NCBI GenBank assembly: GCA_030650025.1
Contig: JAUSEN010000015.1
Location: 77,728-117,577 of the forward strand
Direction of reading: 5' to 3'
DNA length: 39,850 nucleotides
DNA from: Candidatus Magasanikiibacteriota bacterium
Lineage (GTDB): Bacteria > Patescibacteriota > Patescibacteriia > Magasanikbacterales > GWA2-37-8
Both the position numbers and the translations under genes were made by a program. How positions within the stretch are numbered: position 1 is the stretch's first letter; every line of letters begins with the position of its first letter. The notes beneath the pieces were generated by a model that did not search any database, was not told the origin of the DNA, and saw nothing but the letters and a program-made list of their open reading frames with translations. Positions 23,702 through 32,496 of the stretch are shown here, one piece after another.

Positions 23702-23926
23702 CTACATGCCGCTACTGCACATTTTGCAATCACCCTTGTGCGTAGCTAATACGTACAAAGCCGAAAGCCCCACGAGCACATAAATTACTTTGGAAATCAT
23801 AGCGCTCATGCCGCCAAATAATTCCCCAATATCCCAGTTAAATAAACCCACCAAAAGCCAATTGAGGCCACCAATCACGAGTAGCAAAAAAGCTACCATG
23901 TGCAAGCCTTTATTTCCTCCGGACAT
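23702..23926 (-). CDS. DUF378 family small membrane protein
   Basis: From the ATG at 23926 the product is 74 residues with two transmembrane helices. LLLVIGGLNWLLVGLFNWDI, followed by LFGG and VIYVLVGLSALY, is the DUF378 (YuzA-like) pattern. The C-terminus carries a Cys pair, GDCKMCSSGM. I chose 23926 rather than the frame-opening ATG at 23944 because GAGGGGGTGA, a good Shine-Dalgarno, overlaps the latter and sits at the right distance from the former. The gene is monocistronic, with a leader of about 70-90 nt and a shared terminator downstream. Function of the family is unknown. Confidence 0.85.
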   Translation of the reverse strand: MSGGNKGLHMVAFLLLVIGGLNWLLVGLFNWDIGELFGGMSAMISKVIYVLVGLSALYVLATHKGDCKMCSSGM

Positions 23927-23998
23927 AATTTCACCCCCTCTCACTTTTCTGTTGTTTTAATCTAGCGGTTAAACTTAGGCCGCCAGCTAACACTAACC

Positions 23999-24046
23999 AT
24001 TATACTATACCATATTGGAGCATAATATTATAAGATTCTTTGTCAA
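23999..24046 (-). promoter_or_regulatory. Promoter region of DUF378 gene
   Basis: Minus-strand TTGACA (24041-24046) with a 16-nt spacer to TATGCT (24019-24024); a second TATAAT is at 23999-24004. The leader contains a 7-bp hairpin (CTGGCGG with CCGCTAG, one wobble) and ends in a GGGGGTGA ribosome site. Confidence 0.5.
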
Positions 24047-24061
24047 CCCCGGCATAGCGTA

Positions 24062-24093
24062 GAGTAGGGGCATGATATATCATGCCCCTACTC
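24062..24093. repeat. Perfect 32-bp palindrome at the flavodoxin stop codon
   Basis: The 16-nt arm GAGTAGGGGCATGATA (24062-24077) is followed immediately by its exact complement (24078-24093). It includes the TAG stop codon of the flavodoxin gene (24088-24090). The outer arm TAGGGGCATG equals that of the inverted repeat at 22687-22721. No T-run follows, so a REP-like element or 3'-end stabiliser is more likely than a terminator. Confidence 0.85.
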
Positions 24094-24540
24094 GAGCTTG
24101 AGCAATTTTTTTGCCCACTGCTTTGTCAGTTGTGAATTTTTCTCCAAATTAAAATAAAAACTATCAATTTTTAACCTCTGATAAATTTCTTGTCCGCCCT
24201 CGGTTCGCAAAATCTCCGCCATCGTGTCTACGGCTTCACAGAAATTAGTAAAATCCGTGTCGCCACAGCCAAAGACCGCGAACCGTAAGCCTTTAGGGAA
24301 TTTGCCTTGGCATGACTCTAAAAATGCTTGCATAGTTTCTTGAATCTGCCCCTCTTGCCCTCCTACTTTCCAGCTGGGCGAGCCAAACAGGACTAGGTCA
24401 TATTTTTTGAGCTCTGGCGGTCGCGTGTCCACCGCTCGTTGCATTAGAACCATGTGCGCGCTTTTTAAAACATCTCTAATAATAGCCCCAACTTCATAGG
24501 TACTGCCCGAGTTCGTGGCGTAAACAATCAAAATCTTCAT
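24088..24540 (-). CDS. Flavodoxin
   Basis: FMN-binding one-electron carrier of 150 residues. The phosphate loop is ATNSGSTYEV (about residues 9-18), the first isoalloxazine loop GSPSWKVGGQEGQ with the usual Trp (about 54-66), and the second FGCGDTDFTNFCEAVD (about 89-104). The start overlaps the stop of the oxidoreductase beta gene in an ATGA, so it is translated in step with the enzyme. The context makes it the likely electron acceptor of the 2-oxoacid oxidoreductase in place of ferredoxin. The stop codon lies inside a perfect palindrome. Confidence 0.93.
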   Translation of the reverse strand: MKILIVYATNSGSTYEVGAIIRDVLKSAHMVLMQRAVDTRPPELKKYDLVLFGSPSWKVGGQEGQIQETMQAFLESCQGKFPKGLRFAVFGCGDTDFTNFCEAVDTMAEILRTEGGQEIYQRLKIDSFYFNLEKNSQLTKQWAKKLLKLE

Positions 24541-25394
24541 ATGAATTTTTTCAAAACTCTGCTGATATCTCGTTTTGGCGCGCCCGCTGAAACTAGCGTG
24601 CGCTTCGCTAATTGTTTAATCTGTTCTTCATAAGTCGGCTCGCGTACCTGATAAAAAATTCCGATCGGAATTTGTTTCTCGCCCCATTCTAATAATTTGG
24701 CATACGCCGCGGTTTTACTGGTAACGTCATGGTCTTTACTCAAGCGGTACATATTGCGCTGAAAAAAAATGTGCGTATAAACCTGATTAAAAGTAACGCA
24801 CGGCTGAAGTACCTGGATAACCGCGAATCCGGGGTGAGCGTTGGCTCTAATTATTAAATCCATCAGCCCCGGAATGTCCCCAGCATAGCCACGCGCCAGC
24901 CAAGTGGCTCCGGCCGTGAGCGCGAGGGAGAGCGGCTGGAGAGGCTCCTCAATATTTCCTTGAGGCGTTGATTTAGATTTAAAACCTTTGGGCGAGCGTG
25001 GCGAGGTTTGGCCGGTGGTTAAACCGTAGATAGCGTTATCATGCAAAATAACCGTTAAATTTTGGTTGCGCCGCGCCGCGTGAATAAAATGATTCCCGCC
25101 CTCGGCCAAAGCATCGCCATCGCCCGTAAAAACAAAAACATTCAGTTTATGATTAGCCATTTTAATGCCCGCCGCGACCGGCAAAGGCCGGCCGTGTAGC
25201 CCTTCAAAACTCGATAATTTTACAAAATTATTGATATGGCCATGACAGCCAATCCCCGCGACCATGACAGTGTTGGTATTGTCCCAGCCCTCTTGAACAG
25301 CCGCGTCTTTAAAAGCAGTCCAAATGCCAAAATCACCACAGCCTGGGCACCAGGTCGGGGCAATCGGCGAAGCAAGTTGTTGGTGAGTGGTCAT
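24537..25394 (-). CDS. 2-oxoacid:acceptor oxidoreductase, beta subunit
   Basis: TPP- and [4Fe-4S]-bearing subunit of 285 residues. WCPGCGDFG gives Cys16 and Cys19, GIGCHGH the third Cys (about 50) and QPCVTFNQ the fourth (about 199), as in two-subunit OFOR-type enzymes. The TPP/Mg site is FTGDGDALAEGGNH (about 94-107) with a following Asn. It oxidatively decarboxylates pyruvate, 2-oxoglutarate or another 2-oxoacid to the acyl-CoA. The substrate cannot be settled from sequence by eye. It starts 2 nt after the alpha gene and overlaps the flavodoxin gene by 4 nt. Confidence 0.93.
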   Translation of the reverse strand: MTTHQQLASPIAPTWCPGCGDFGIWTAFKDAAVQEGWDNTNTVMVAGIGCHGHINNFVKLSSFEGLHGRPLPVAAGIKMANHKLNVFVFTGDGDALAEGGNHFIHAARRNQNLTVILHDNAIYGLTTGQTSPRSPKGFKSKSTPQGNIEEPLQPLSLALTAGATWLARGYAGDIPGLMDLIIRANAHPGFAVIQVLQPCVTFNQVYTHIFFQRNMYRLSKDHDVTSKTAAYAKLLEWGEKQIPIGIFYQVREPTYEEQIKQLAKRTLVSAGAPKRDISRVLKKFI

Positions 25395-25396
25395 AA

Positions 25397-27109
25397 CTAT
25401 CTTTTTAAAACCTTCTTAACTTCGCGCACGACTTCTTCCGGATACATTGGTCGGCCATCGTACTTTAAAAAACTATGGTTTATTTTTATACCAGTTTGTT
25501 CGGCAATCCAGCCTCGCATTTGGCCCGAGTAATTGCATTCGATATTTAAAATTTGTCGCGCTCTGCCCAAAATTTTGGCCACGGCTTGTGCCGGAAACGG
25601 ATTAAGCCAGTCTAATTGCAAAAAATTTACGTCCTTTAAATTAGGCAGGGCTTCTAAAATCGCGCCTTTATTACTCCCCCATGATACAATCGTTATTGCC
25701 GCGTCTTTATGGCCATAAAACTTGGGTGCGGGCATATCTTCCCGCGCGCAAGTAACTAATTTTTGCATACGCTTCTCCATCTGACTGTTACGATTCTCTA
25801 TCTCTTCGTTCGAATACCCGCGAGTATCGTGCTCGTCCGAATTAGCAATAACGTTATTACCAAGACCAGGTATTGAACGCAGTGAAATGCCGTCACGCGC
25901 CAGGGCGTAGCGTTCATAATTGGCTTGTTTTTTCAGTACTAACTTACCGCGTTCAATTTGGAAATCTTTACCAATAAACGGCGCTAGGCTCGTAAAACCC
26001 TCGCACAAGTGCTTGTCAATCATTACCACCACGGGAGTTTGATATTTTTCCGCCAGATTAAAGGCCTGCCGAGTCATCTCAAAACATTCTTGAATATCGC
26101 CGGGCGCGAGTACTATACGCGGAAAATCGCTCTGGTGCGCCCGCAGTACAAACTGCAAATCACCCTGCTCGGTCCAAGTAGGGAGCCCCGTGGCTGGCCC
26201 CGGGCGCATGCCTTCAATTATTACGAGCGGAGTTTCAGTAATACCAGAGAGGCCATAGCCCTCTGTCATTAAGCAAAAACCGCCTCCCGCTGTCGCGGTC
26301 ATGGCGCGCGCTCCGGCATAGGCCGCGCCAATCGCCATGTTAATCGCCGAGATTTCGTCTTCTGGTTGCTTATAAATATAACCAAATTCCTCTTGATACG
26401 CCGCTAAAATGGCTAAAATATTCGAGGTCGGCGTCATCGGGTAAATAGACGCAAATTGCATGCCCGCGGCTATGGCGCCGAGCGCCACCGCATCGTTCCC
26501 AGTCAGCACAATTTGCGGTTTGACTTTAGAGAGTGGTTTCAAAACCGGTCGTACAAACTTTTTATACTTCGTAAGTGCCGCCTTATAACCAGCCTCGGCA
26601 GTTTTGTGGTTCTCGGCCACTATCTGCTCGCTCTTCTTGGCAAATTCCTCACTGATTAATTGCTTCAAAATTGCCAAATCGCCCCCGAGCAGAGCCACGC
26701 TTGCCCCGAGCGCCACGGTGTTGCGCATTAATAGCGACCCGCCAACCTCGCGGGCAATTTGGTTGAGTGGCAGGGAAAATTTATTGATACCGCTCCGGAG
26801 CCCTTTTAAATCTAGATTTTTATCGCTGTCAAATACTATTCCGCTGGCAGGCGCTAGTTCGCTTTGATGCCGGTCAATCGTCTCTTGATTTAAGGCTACC
26901 AAAAAATCCGTATGCTGGTAGGGCGCGCGCGCCACGGCTTTACTAATCGTAACTTGCATCAAATTATGCCCGCCGCGAATCAAGGACGGGTACTCGCTGT
27001 AATTAAACACGCTATACCCCGAGCGGGTGGCAATTTTAGAAAACGTGAGTCCAGCGGACATAATGCCAAACCCGGCTTCGCCCCCGATTTTAAAAACAAA
27101 TGGCCGCAT
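25397..27109 (-). CDS. 2-oxoacid:acceptor oxidoreductase, fused gamma-alpha subunit
   Basis: The 570-residue protein joins a gamma domain (about 1-185; FKIGGEAGFGIMSAG, then EYPSLIRGGHN) to an alpha domain (from about 200) with the YPMTPTSNIL signature of the YPITP motif, KQPEDEISAINMAIGAAYAG and GPATGLPTWTEQGDLQF. The C-terminal part contains LDWLNPFP and the ILNIECNYSGQMRGWIAEQT segment typical of this KorA/VorA type. This fused architecture is common in archaea and some anaerobic bacteria. It lies 4 nt after the acyl-CoA synthetase gene. With the beta subunit it makes acyl-CoA, CO2 and reduced carrier. Confidence 0.94.
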   Translation of the reverse strand: MRPFVFKIGGEAGFGIMSAGLTFSKIATRSGYSVFNYSEYPSLIRGGHNLMQVTISKAVARAPYQHTDFLVALNQETIDRHQSELAPASGIVFDSDKNLDLKGLRSGINKFSLPLNQIAREVGGSLLMRNTVALGASVALLGGDLAILKQLISEEFAKKSEQIVAENHKTAEAGYKAALTKYKKFVRPVLKPLSKVKPQIVLTGNDAVALGAIAAGMQFASIYPMTPTSNILAILAAYQEEFGYIYKQPEDEISAINMAIGAAYAGARAMTATAGGGFCLMTEGYGLSGITETPLVIIEGMRPGPATGLPTWTEQGDLQFVLRAHQSDFPRIVLAPGDIQECFEMTRQAFNLAEKYQTPVVVMIDKHLCEGFTSLAPFIGKDFQIERGKLVLKKQANYERYALARDGISLRSIPGLGNNVIANSDEHDTRGYSNEEIENRNSQMEKRMQKLVTCAREDMPAPKFYGHKDAAITIVSWGSNKGAILEALPNLKDVNFLQLDWLNPFPAQAVAKILGRARQILNIECNYSGQMRGWIAEQTGIKINHSFLKYDGRPMYPEEVVREVKKVLKR

Positions 27110-27113
27110 AATT

Positions 27114-29273
27114 TTATTCCAAAATAATTCTGCCGTCCACGGCCCAGCATTTACTCTCTGTCACAATCAAAGGATTAATCTCCATTTCTTTAATCTCTGG
27201 GTAAGTAAAGGCTAATCGGCTAATCGCTTCCATAGTTTGATAAACCATTGTTGTCGCGAGCGGCAAACTGCCGCGCCAACCCGCTAGCAATTTATAAATT
27301 TTATTTTTTTTCAAAACCTGCTCCGCGCCCGCTTTATCGATAGGCAAAATGGCGAGCGCGGTATCGCCCCACAATTCCGCGGTCACGCCACCGGCGCCGC
27401 ACAAAAGCACTGGCCCAAAACTCGGGTCTCTCTTAAAACCAACTATTAAATCAACTCCCCCGACTATCTGCTTTTGCAGTAAAACACTCACATCAGCGTT
27501 TTTAGCTAAATTAGTTTGCGTAATCGTCTTGCCAAAAATACGCAGGGCTTTATTGAGCTGGTCTTCGTTATAAATATTCACAATCACCCCGCCGACATCG
27601 CTCTTATGCAAAATCGCCGCGCTCGATAATTTTATAACCACTGGATAGCCAAATTTCTTCGCGGCCGCCCCCGCTTCATCATGGCTCATTATCTCAATAA
27701 AATCTGGGACTAAAAAACCGATTTTGCGTAAAAATTCTTGCGCCTCGAGACTGCTTAAAGCCTGGCGCGGCGCCCCTCTCTTAATACTTTTTAAATAACT
27801 CTCCCCGCTCTTGGCTGGCTTAGCAGGCAATTTAGCAACTTTAACCGCTACTCGCGGCCCCTTTTGCCGCTCGCGCCACTGCCACATTTTTGAGAGTGTT
27901 TGCAAAGCGTTTTCCGGATAGCGAAACGAAGGAATGCGATACTGATTCAGAATACGCTCTCCCCGCTCGATAGCGCTGCCGCCCATAAACGAGCACAAAA
28001 TTGGCTTACGCGTCTGGTGCGACAACTCGCCAATGACTTTGGCCGTAGCTTCAATTTGCGTCATTACCTGGGGAGTTAAAATCACTACCACGGCATCGAC
28101 GCTGTTTTCCGCGAGAACCGCCTGCAGCGCGTTCGCGTAACGATCCGCTAGAGCATCACCCAAAACATCAATCGGGTTATGAATATTGGCGGCCTTAGGC
28201 AAATGCTCGGCTAAAATTTTCTCGGTTTTTGGGGATAATTCCGCTAACTCAAGCCCGACAGTGATGGCCGCGTCCGTCGCTACCACGGCCGGGCCGCCGG
28301 CGTTTGACACAATCGCTACTCGCGGGCCTTCCGGCGCGTCTTCCCAAGCAAAAGCGCGGGCCACATTAAAAAAATCTTCCAAGCCATCAACCCGAATCGC
28401 CCCGGCCTGTTTGAGCGCCTCGTTCAATACGGCGTCATCATTGGCGATCGCGCCCGTATGCGACTGCGTGGCGGCTTGCGCCGCGCTGGATTTGCCGGGC
28501 CGCAAAATAAACACCGGGTCGACGAGGCTAAATTTTTTAACTAACTCCAAAAATTCTGTTCCCTTTTCAATGGATTCCAAATACATTCCAATGGGCCGGT
28601 GGCGCGAACTGCCGCCCCCGGCTAATTTGGAACGATTAACCCAGCTGGACTCTGGCACCTCCTCTAGCCAATACCGCAAAACGTCATTTTCTTTAATAAT
28701 AGTTTTATTGCCGAGCGTTATAAAATCCGAAAATCCGAGGCCAGTATAAGCCGACCAATCAAACGCGCTGGTCGCGATCGCGCCGGACTGGGAGATAAAA
28801 CGCAAATTACCGGAATTTTTTACCACGTTGCCAAACGTGGCATTAATCGGCAAACGATTATTAACAAAACCCAAACAGTTAGGGCCTAATATATTTAACT
28901 GATACTTTTGCGCGAGTTCAACCAGCTCTTTATCAAGGCTAACTCCATCACCGCCCGCTTCTTTAAAACCAGCGCTAAAAATTACTAAATTCCGCGTGCC
29001 CCTCTCCGCGATGGCGGGAAGCAAACGCAAAACGAGCGCCGCCGGCACGGCCACAACCGCTACGTCGGGCGGAGCAGGCAATTCGGCGTACGCGGAATAA
29101 GTTTTCAAGCCGCGCACTTCTTTAACCTCTGGATTAAGAGGATAGATCTTGCCTTTAAAGCCAGATTCCACGATATTTTTTAACACAATATTGCCAAGTT
29201 TTTTCTCGTCGTGTGAGGCTCCCACCACGGCGATAGACTTGGGGTTAAATAATTTGTTGAGACTTTGTTTCAT
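27114..29273 (-). CDS. ADP-forming acetyl/acyl-CoA synthetase, fused alpha-beta
   Basis: Converts acyl-CoA + ADP + Pi to the acid + ATP + CoA. The 719-residue protein has a CoA-binding domain (FNPKSIAVVGAS near the N-terminus), succinyl-CoA-synthetase-like ligase domains (NILGPNCLGF, FISQSGAIATS) with a candidate phosphohistidine in SHTGAIANDD, and a C-terminal ATP-grasp beta part from about 490 (GYPVVIKLSSAAILHKSDVG, EMEINPLIV). Both subunits of the archaeal enzyme are thus in one chain. I chose ATG 29273 rather than 29309 because the TATAAT box lies between them. It opens the operon with the oxidoreductase and flavodoxin. Confidence 0.94.
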   Translation of the reverse strand: MKQSLNKLFNPKSIAVVGASHDEKKLGNIVLKNIVESGFKGKIYPLNPEVKEVRGLKTYSAYAELPAPPDVAVVAVPAALVLRLLPAIAERGTRNLVIFSAGFKEAGGDGVSLDKELVELAQKYQLNILGPNCLGFVNNRLPINATFGNVVKNSGNLRFISQSGAIATSAFDWSAYTGLGFSDFITLGNKTIIKENDVLRYWLEEVPESSWVNRSKLAGGGSSRHRPIGMYLESIEKGTEFLELVKKFSLVDPVFILRPGKSSAAQAATQSHTGAIANDDAVLNEALKQAGAIRVDGLEDFFNVARAFAWEDAPEGPRVAIVSNAGGPAVVATDAAITVGLELAELSPKTEKILAEHLPKAANIHNPIDVLGDALADRYANALQAVLAENSVDAVVVILTPQVMTQIEATAKVIGELSHQTRKPILCSFMGGSAIERGERILNQYRIPSFRYPENALQTLSKMWQWRERQKGPRVAVKVAKLPAKPAKSGESYLKSIKRGAPRQALSSLEAQEFLRKIGFLVPDFIEIMSHDEAGAAAKKFGYPVVIKLSSAAILHKSDVGGVIVNIYNEDQLNKALRIFGKTITQTNLAKNADVSVLLQKQIVGGVDLIVGFKRDPSFGPVLLCGAGGVTAELWGDTALAILPIDKAGAEQVLKKNKIYKLLAGWRGSLPLATTMVYQTMEAISRLAFTYPEIKEMEINPLIVTESKCWAVDGRIILE

Positions 29274-29309
29274 ACTGTTTATTATAGCATTATCTGGTTT
29301 TACAGGCAA
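29274..29309 (-). promoter_or_regulatory. Strong extended -10 promoter of the fermentation operon
   Basis: Minus-strand TTGCCT (29304-29309), exactly 17 nt, then TGC-TATAAT (29281-29286). The predicted start is 29274, next to the ATG at 29273, so the mRNA is leaderless. It is arranged back to back with the promoter of the lytic enzyme gene. Confidence 0.75.
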
Positions 29310-29345
29310 TTGAATAATGCCCGGAAACTTGCTATCATACCCTTT
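29310..29345 (+). promoter_or_regulatory. Extended -10 promoter of the lytic enzyme operon, leaderless
   Basis: TTGAAT (29310-29315), 17-nt spacer, TGC-TATCAT (29333-29338). The predicted start at 29345 touches the ATG at 29346. Only a base separates its -35 box from that of the divergent operon, so the two promoters may compete or share regulation. Confidence 0.7.
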
Positions 29346-30677
29346 ATGAAGACTTACCTAAAAATAGTTTATTTAGTATTGGCAATTTTTTTAATTTTGC
29401 CATTTGTGACGCTGTCATCAACCTTGCCAGCCCTAAGCGATACGCGCGCGGAGCTCGAGCAAGAGTTGCAAAATATCGAAGCCCAAATCAAACAGCTGGA
29501 AAACGAACTCAAAACCACTACTACCCAAAAAAAACAATTGCAGGCTAAAATTAATCAGCTCAAAAAAGAACAATCGGTTTTGGTTTTAAAAATTAAATCC
29601 ACGAATCTAACAATTAAAAAAATTGAAACTAATATCACGGTCACGGAAGCGGCTATTAAAACTACTACCCAGCGCATAAGTTCAGACCGCGTGCATCTCG
29701 CCACTCTACTGCGTTCCTTGCGCGAGCAAAGCGACACGGGTTTCCTCTTGCCGCTCCTCGAGCCCGGTGGCCTCTCGCAAACTCTAGACAAAATTCAAAG
29801 CTATGAAACCCTATCGATTAATATTTTAGCTATTCTCCAGGACTTACAAGGCGCCAAGCGCGACCTCGACAAAAAACATCTGGAACTCGGAGAAGCCGAA
29901 GAAGACGCTAAAACCATGCTCTCTATCCAAACCATTCAACAGCAAGCTCTGCGGTCTAAATTAGGCGAAGAAACCAGTTTGCTAGAAAACACCAAAGGCC
30001 AAGAAGCCAATTATCAGGCTCTCATCTCCAATCAAAAAAAGATCGCGGCCCAAATCAGAAGCCGCATCTATGAATTGTTTGAGGCGGATCGCGCTGTCAC
30101 CTTTGGCCAGGCCGTGGAAATCGCCCAAATGGTGGAAAAGCTCACGGGCGTGCGCGCCGCGTTTTTACTGGCTATCTTGACGCAAGAGTCTAATTTAGGA
30201 AAAAACGTGGGCTCTTGCAACCGCGCCGGCGACCCGCCCGAAAAAAGCTGGCGCGTGGTGATGAAGCCCGAACGCGACCAAGAACCATTTAAAACTGTTA
30301 CCGAAGAATTAGGCCTCAATATCGACACCACGCCGGTTTCCTGCCCCATGAAAGACAAAAAAGGCAAACAAATCGGCTGGGGCGGCGCCATGGGGCCAGC
30401 CCAATTTATTCCTTCCACTTGGATGGGCTACCGCTCCAAAATCACGGCTCTAACCGGCAAAAGCGTAGCCAACCCCTGGGATATTCGCGACGCCTTTTTA
30501 GCCGCGGGTCTGAAACTCGGCAGCCAAGGAGCGACCAATGTGAGTGGCGAGTGGAAAGCCGCCATGCTCTACTTCTCGGGCTCAACTAATCTCCGCTATC
30601 GTTTTTATGGGGATAATGTCGTAGCCACGGCTAACAAATACCAGACCGACATTGAATCCTTGGCCGCTGGTTCGTAA
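29346..30677 (+). CDS. Coiled-coil peptidoglycan lytic transglycosylase-like protein
   Basis: From ATG 29346 the product is 443 residues. A signal peptide (1-30) is followed by a long coiled coil (about 33-240, Lys/Glu/Gln-rich heptads like PcsB/CwlO N-termini) and a lysozyme-fold domain (about 245-440). The latter has the likely catalytic Glu271 in ILTQESNLGKN and the GAMGPAQFIPSTWMGY segment typical of MltB/SLT-type transglycosylases. Two Cys (281 and 313) lie in an insertion of the domain. It probably cuts wall glycan during growth or division. The frame opens at 29265, but that start lies upstream of the promoter. The DedA gene follows after 11 nt. Confidence 0.88.
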   Translation: MKTYLKIVYLVLAIFLILPFVTLSSTLPALSDTRAELEQELQNIEAQIKQLENELKTTTTQKKQLQAKINQLKKEQSVLVLKIKSTNLTIKKIETNITVTEAAIKTTTQRISSDRVHLATLLRSLREQSDTGFLLPLLEPGGLSQTLDKIQSYETLSINILAILQDLQGAKRDLDKKHLELGEAEEDAKTMLSIQTIQQQALRSKLGEETSLLENTKGQEANYQALISNQKKIAAQIRSRIYELFEADRAVTFGQAVEIAQMVEKLTGVRAAFLLAILTQESNLGKNVGSCNRAGDPPEKSWRVVMKPERDQEPFKTVTEELGLNIDTTPVSCPMKDKKGKQIGWGGAMGPAQFIPSTWMGYRSKITALTGKSVANPWDIRDAFLAAGLKLGSQGATNVSGEWKAAMLYFSGSTNLRYRFYGDNVVATANKYQTDIESLAAGS

Positions 30678-30688
30678 TTTTTAAAGCT

Positions 30689-31291
30689 ATGACTAGCGAA
30701 CAATTTCTCGCGATGGTCGCTTGGGTGTTAGCGCACGGCTATTATCTTATTTTTTTAGCGATGCTAATTGAAGGCCCTTTAGTCAGCGCCGCGGCCGCGT
30801 TTGGGGCATCATTAGGCTATTTTGATTTATGGATAATTTGCGCGTTGTCCTTCCTCGGCGATATTATTGCCGATCTCGTTTACTACGCCCTCGGCTATTT
30901 TGGCCTCATGCCGCTCATCAGCAAATTTCTCCCCGCCGCGAGCGCGGCGCGCTACAGTCGCATTAAAGAACTGCTCACGAGGCATGGCTCTAAAAGCATA
31001 GTCATAATGAAATATACGCCGCTCCTGCCCCTCCCTGGTTTTATCGCGCTCGGCGCCGCGCGCTTTAGCCTCAAACGCTTCCTGCTAGTCGGCGGCTTGG
31101 CGACTATCCCTCGCACCGTAATATTTATTATTATCGGTTATTATTCCGGATTCTTTTTTACCACCTACAAAAATTATATTGCCAATGCGCCGGCTCTCTT
31201 TTTTATAATCGCTTTGTTTTTCGTAGCCGCCGCCATTATTTACAATCGCGTGTCGGCTTTGGCCGCTAAACGGCTAGCTAATTCCCCATGA
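30689..31291 (+). CDS. DedA family (SNARE-associated/VTT) membrane protein
   Basis: The 200-residue integral membrane protein has about five hydrophobic segments and the family signatures EGPLVSAAAAFGASLGY near residue 28, FLGDIIADLVYYALGYFG, and KYTPLLPLPGFIALGAARFS with the conserved Pro/Gly-rich re-entrant part. Bacterial DedA proteins are implicated in flipping undecaprenyl phosphate or phospholipids, which suits its place between a wall hydrolase and two glycosyltransferases. It overlaps the next gene by 4 nt (ATGA). The transported lipid is not determined. Confidence 0.92.
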   Translation: MTSEQFLAMVAWVLAHGYYLIFLAMLIEGPLVSAAAAFGASLGYFDLWIICALSFLGDIIADLVYYALGYFGLMPLISKFLPAASAARYSRIKELLTRHGSKSIVIMKYTPLLPLPGFIALGAARFSLKRFLLVGGLATIPRTVIFIIIGYYSGFFFTTYKNYIANAPALFFIIALFFVAAAIIYNRVSALAAKRLANSP

Positions 31292-32496
31292 AAATCGCGG
31301 TCTTTTCCGACAATTTTTACCCCGAACTAAGCGGCATCAGTGATTCTATCATTACTCTTGCCGCCACCCTAGCCAAAAGTGGCCATACCACCGCTTTTTT
31401 TGCGCCCTATTACTCACCTAAAAATTACCGTCTCCGCAACGTGCCGATAGCAGAACCAAACCTCGGCCCCAATATCAAAATTTCCCGTCTGGTTTCCCTC
31501 CCCTACTATAAAGGGCCGACCAAACAAAGCCGCGTAGTCATTCCGGGAATTTACCCGTTTAACACTCTCAAAAAATTTGCTCCCGATCTTATCCACACGC
31601 ACCTGTTTTTTGGCGCCGGCCTTAGCGCCCTCTTAGCCGCGCGCCGCCTAGAGCGGCCTCTCGTTGGCACCAATCACACTGCCTTTCAAGAATTTCTAAA
31701 ATATTTTCCCGTTCAATCGGAGTTTCTAAAAAACCAAGTCTTAAAATACGTCAGCTGGTATTATAACCACTGCCAATTCGTGAGTGCTCCCTCAAGCTTT
31801 ATTTTGGACGAAATGAGATCATATGGCTTCACCAAACCAACGGCCGTGATTTCTAACCCCGTGGACACTGTTTTATTTACTCCCCCCACTCCTTTAGAAA
31901 AACAAGCCCTCAAGAAAAAATTTGGGTTTGGTAGCCACACCATAATTTATGGCGGCCGCCTCTCCCCGGAAAAACACGTGGATATTATCTTGCGCGCCTT
32001 GGCTGTTGTTATTAAGGCTGTGCCGACAGCCGAATTTATTATTCTCGGCCATGGCCAGAGCCTAAACAACTTAAAAAAACTGGCGGTTGAATTACAAATA
32101 CAAAAGCAAACAAAATTTATCGGGTCTGTAAACCAAACCACCTTAAGTGAAATGTTCAAAGCCGCTGATATTTTTACCATTATGGGAACTGCCGAAACCC
32201 AATGCCTTAGCATGATGAACGCTTTTGCCTCTGGAATCCCGGCCATCGGCGCCGCGGCCGGCGGCTTGCGCGAATATCTTAATTCCAAAGTCGGGAGGCT
32301 CGTGGCGCCCGGCGACTGGCGCGCCTTGGCTATCGCTCTAACTGAACTCCTCCAAAATAACGACTTACGCCAAGCTCTGGGGCGAAACGCCCGCGGCTAT
32401 GTGGAACAATTTTCTAGTACTCTAGTTGCGCAAAAATGGGAATCTGTATATACTAAAATCATTGCTAAATGGCGCTTGAGTCGCCCTAATTTATGA
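31288..32496 (+). CDS. Glycosyltransferase family 4 protein
   Basis: GT-B-fold glycosyltransferase of 402 residues. The N-terminal domain starts KIAVFSDNFYPELSGISDSI, with DLIHTHLFFGAG near residue 100 and GTNHTAF near 128. The C-terminal domain has YGGRLSPEKHVDIILRAL, FIILGHG and the EX7E-like region around TAETQCLSMMNAFASGIPAI. It resembles diacylglycerol or phosphatidylinositol glycosyltransferases, so a glycolipid product is plausible. It overlaps the DedA stop and the GT2 start by 4 nt each. No membrane helix is visible. Confidence 0.92.
   Translation: MKIAVFSDNFYPELSGISDSIITLAATLAKSGHTTAFFAPYYSPKNYRLRNVPIAEPNLGPNIKISRLVSLPYYKGPTKQSRVVIPGIYPFNTLKKFAPDLIHTHLFFGAGLSALLAARRLERPLVGTNHTAFQEFLKYFPVQSEFLKNQVLKYVSWYYNHCQFVSAPSSFILDEMRSYGFTKPTAVISNPVDTVLFTPPTPLEKQALKKKFGFGSHTIIYGGRLSPEKHVDIILRALAVVIKAVPTAEFIILGHGQSLNNLKKLAVELQIQKQTKFIGSVNQTTLSEMFKAADIFTIMGTAETQCLSMMNAFASGIPAIGAAAGGLREYLNSKVGRLVAPGDWRALAIALTELLQNNDLRQALGRNARGYVEQFSSTLVAQKWESVYTKIIAKWRLSRPNL

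Noticed and set aside
29265-29345. N-terminal extension of the lytic enzyme from an ATG at 29265.
   Set aside because: It crosses both divergent promoters, and the product from 29346 begins with a proper signal peptide.
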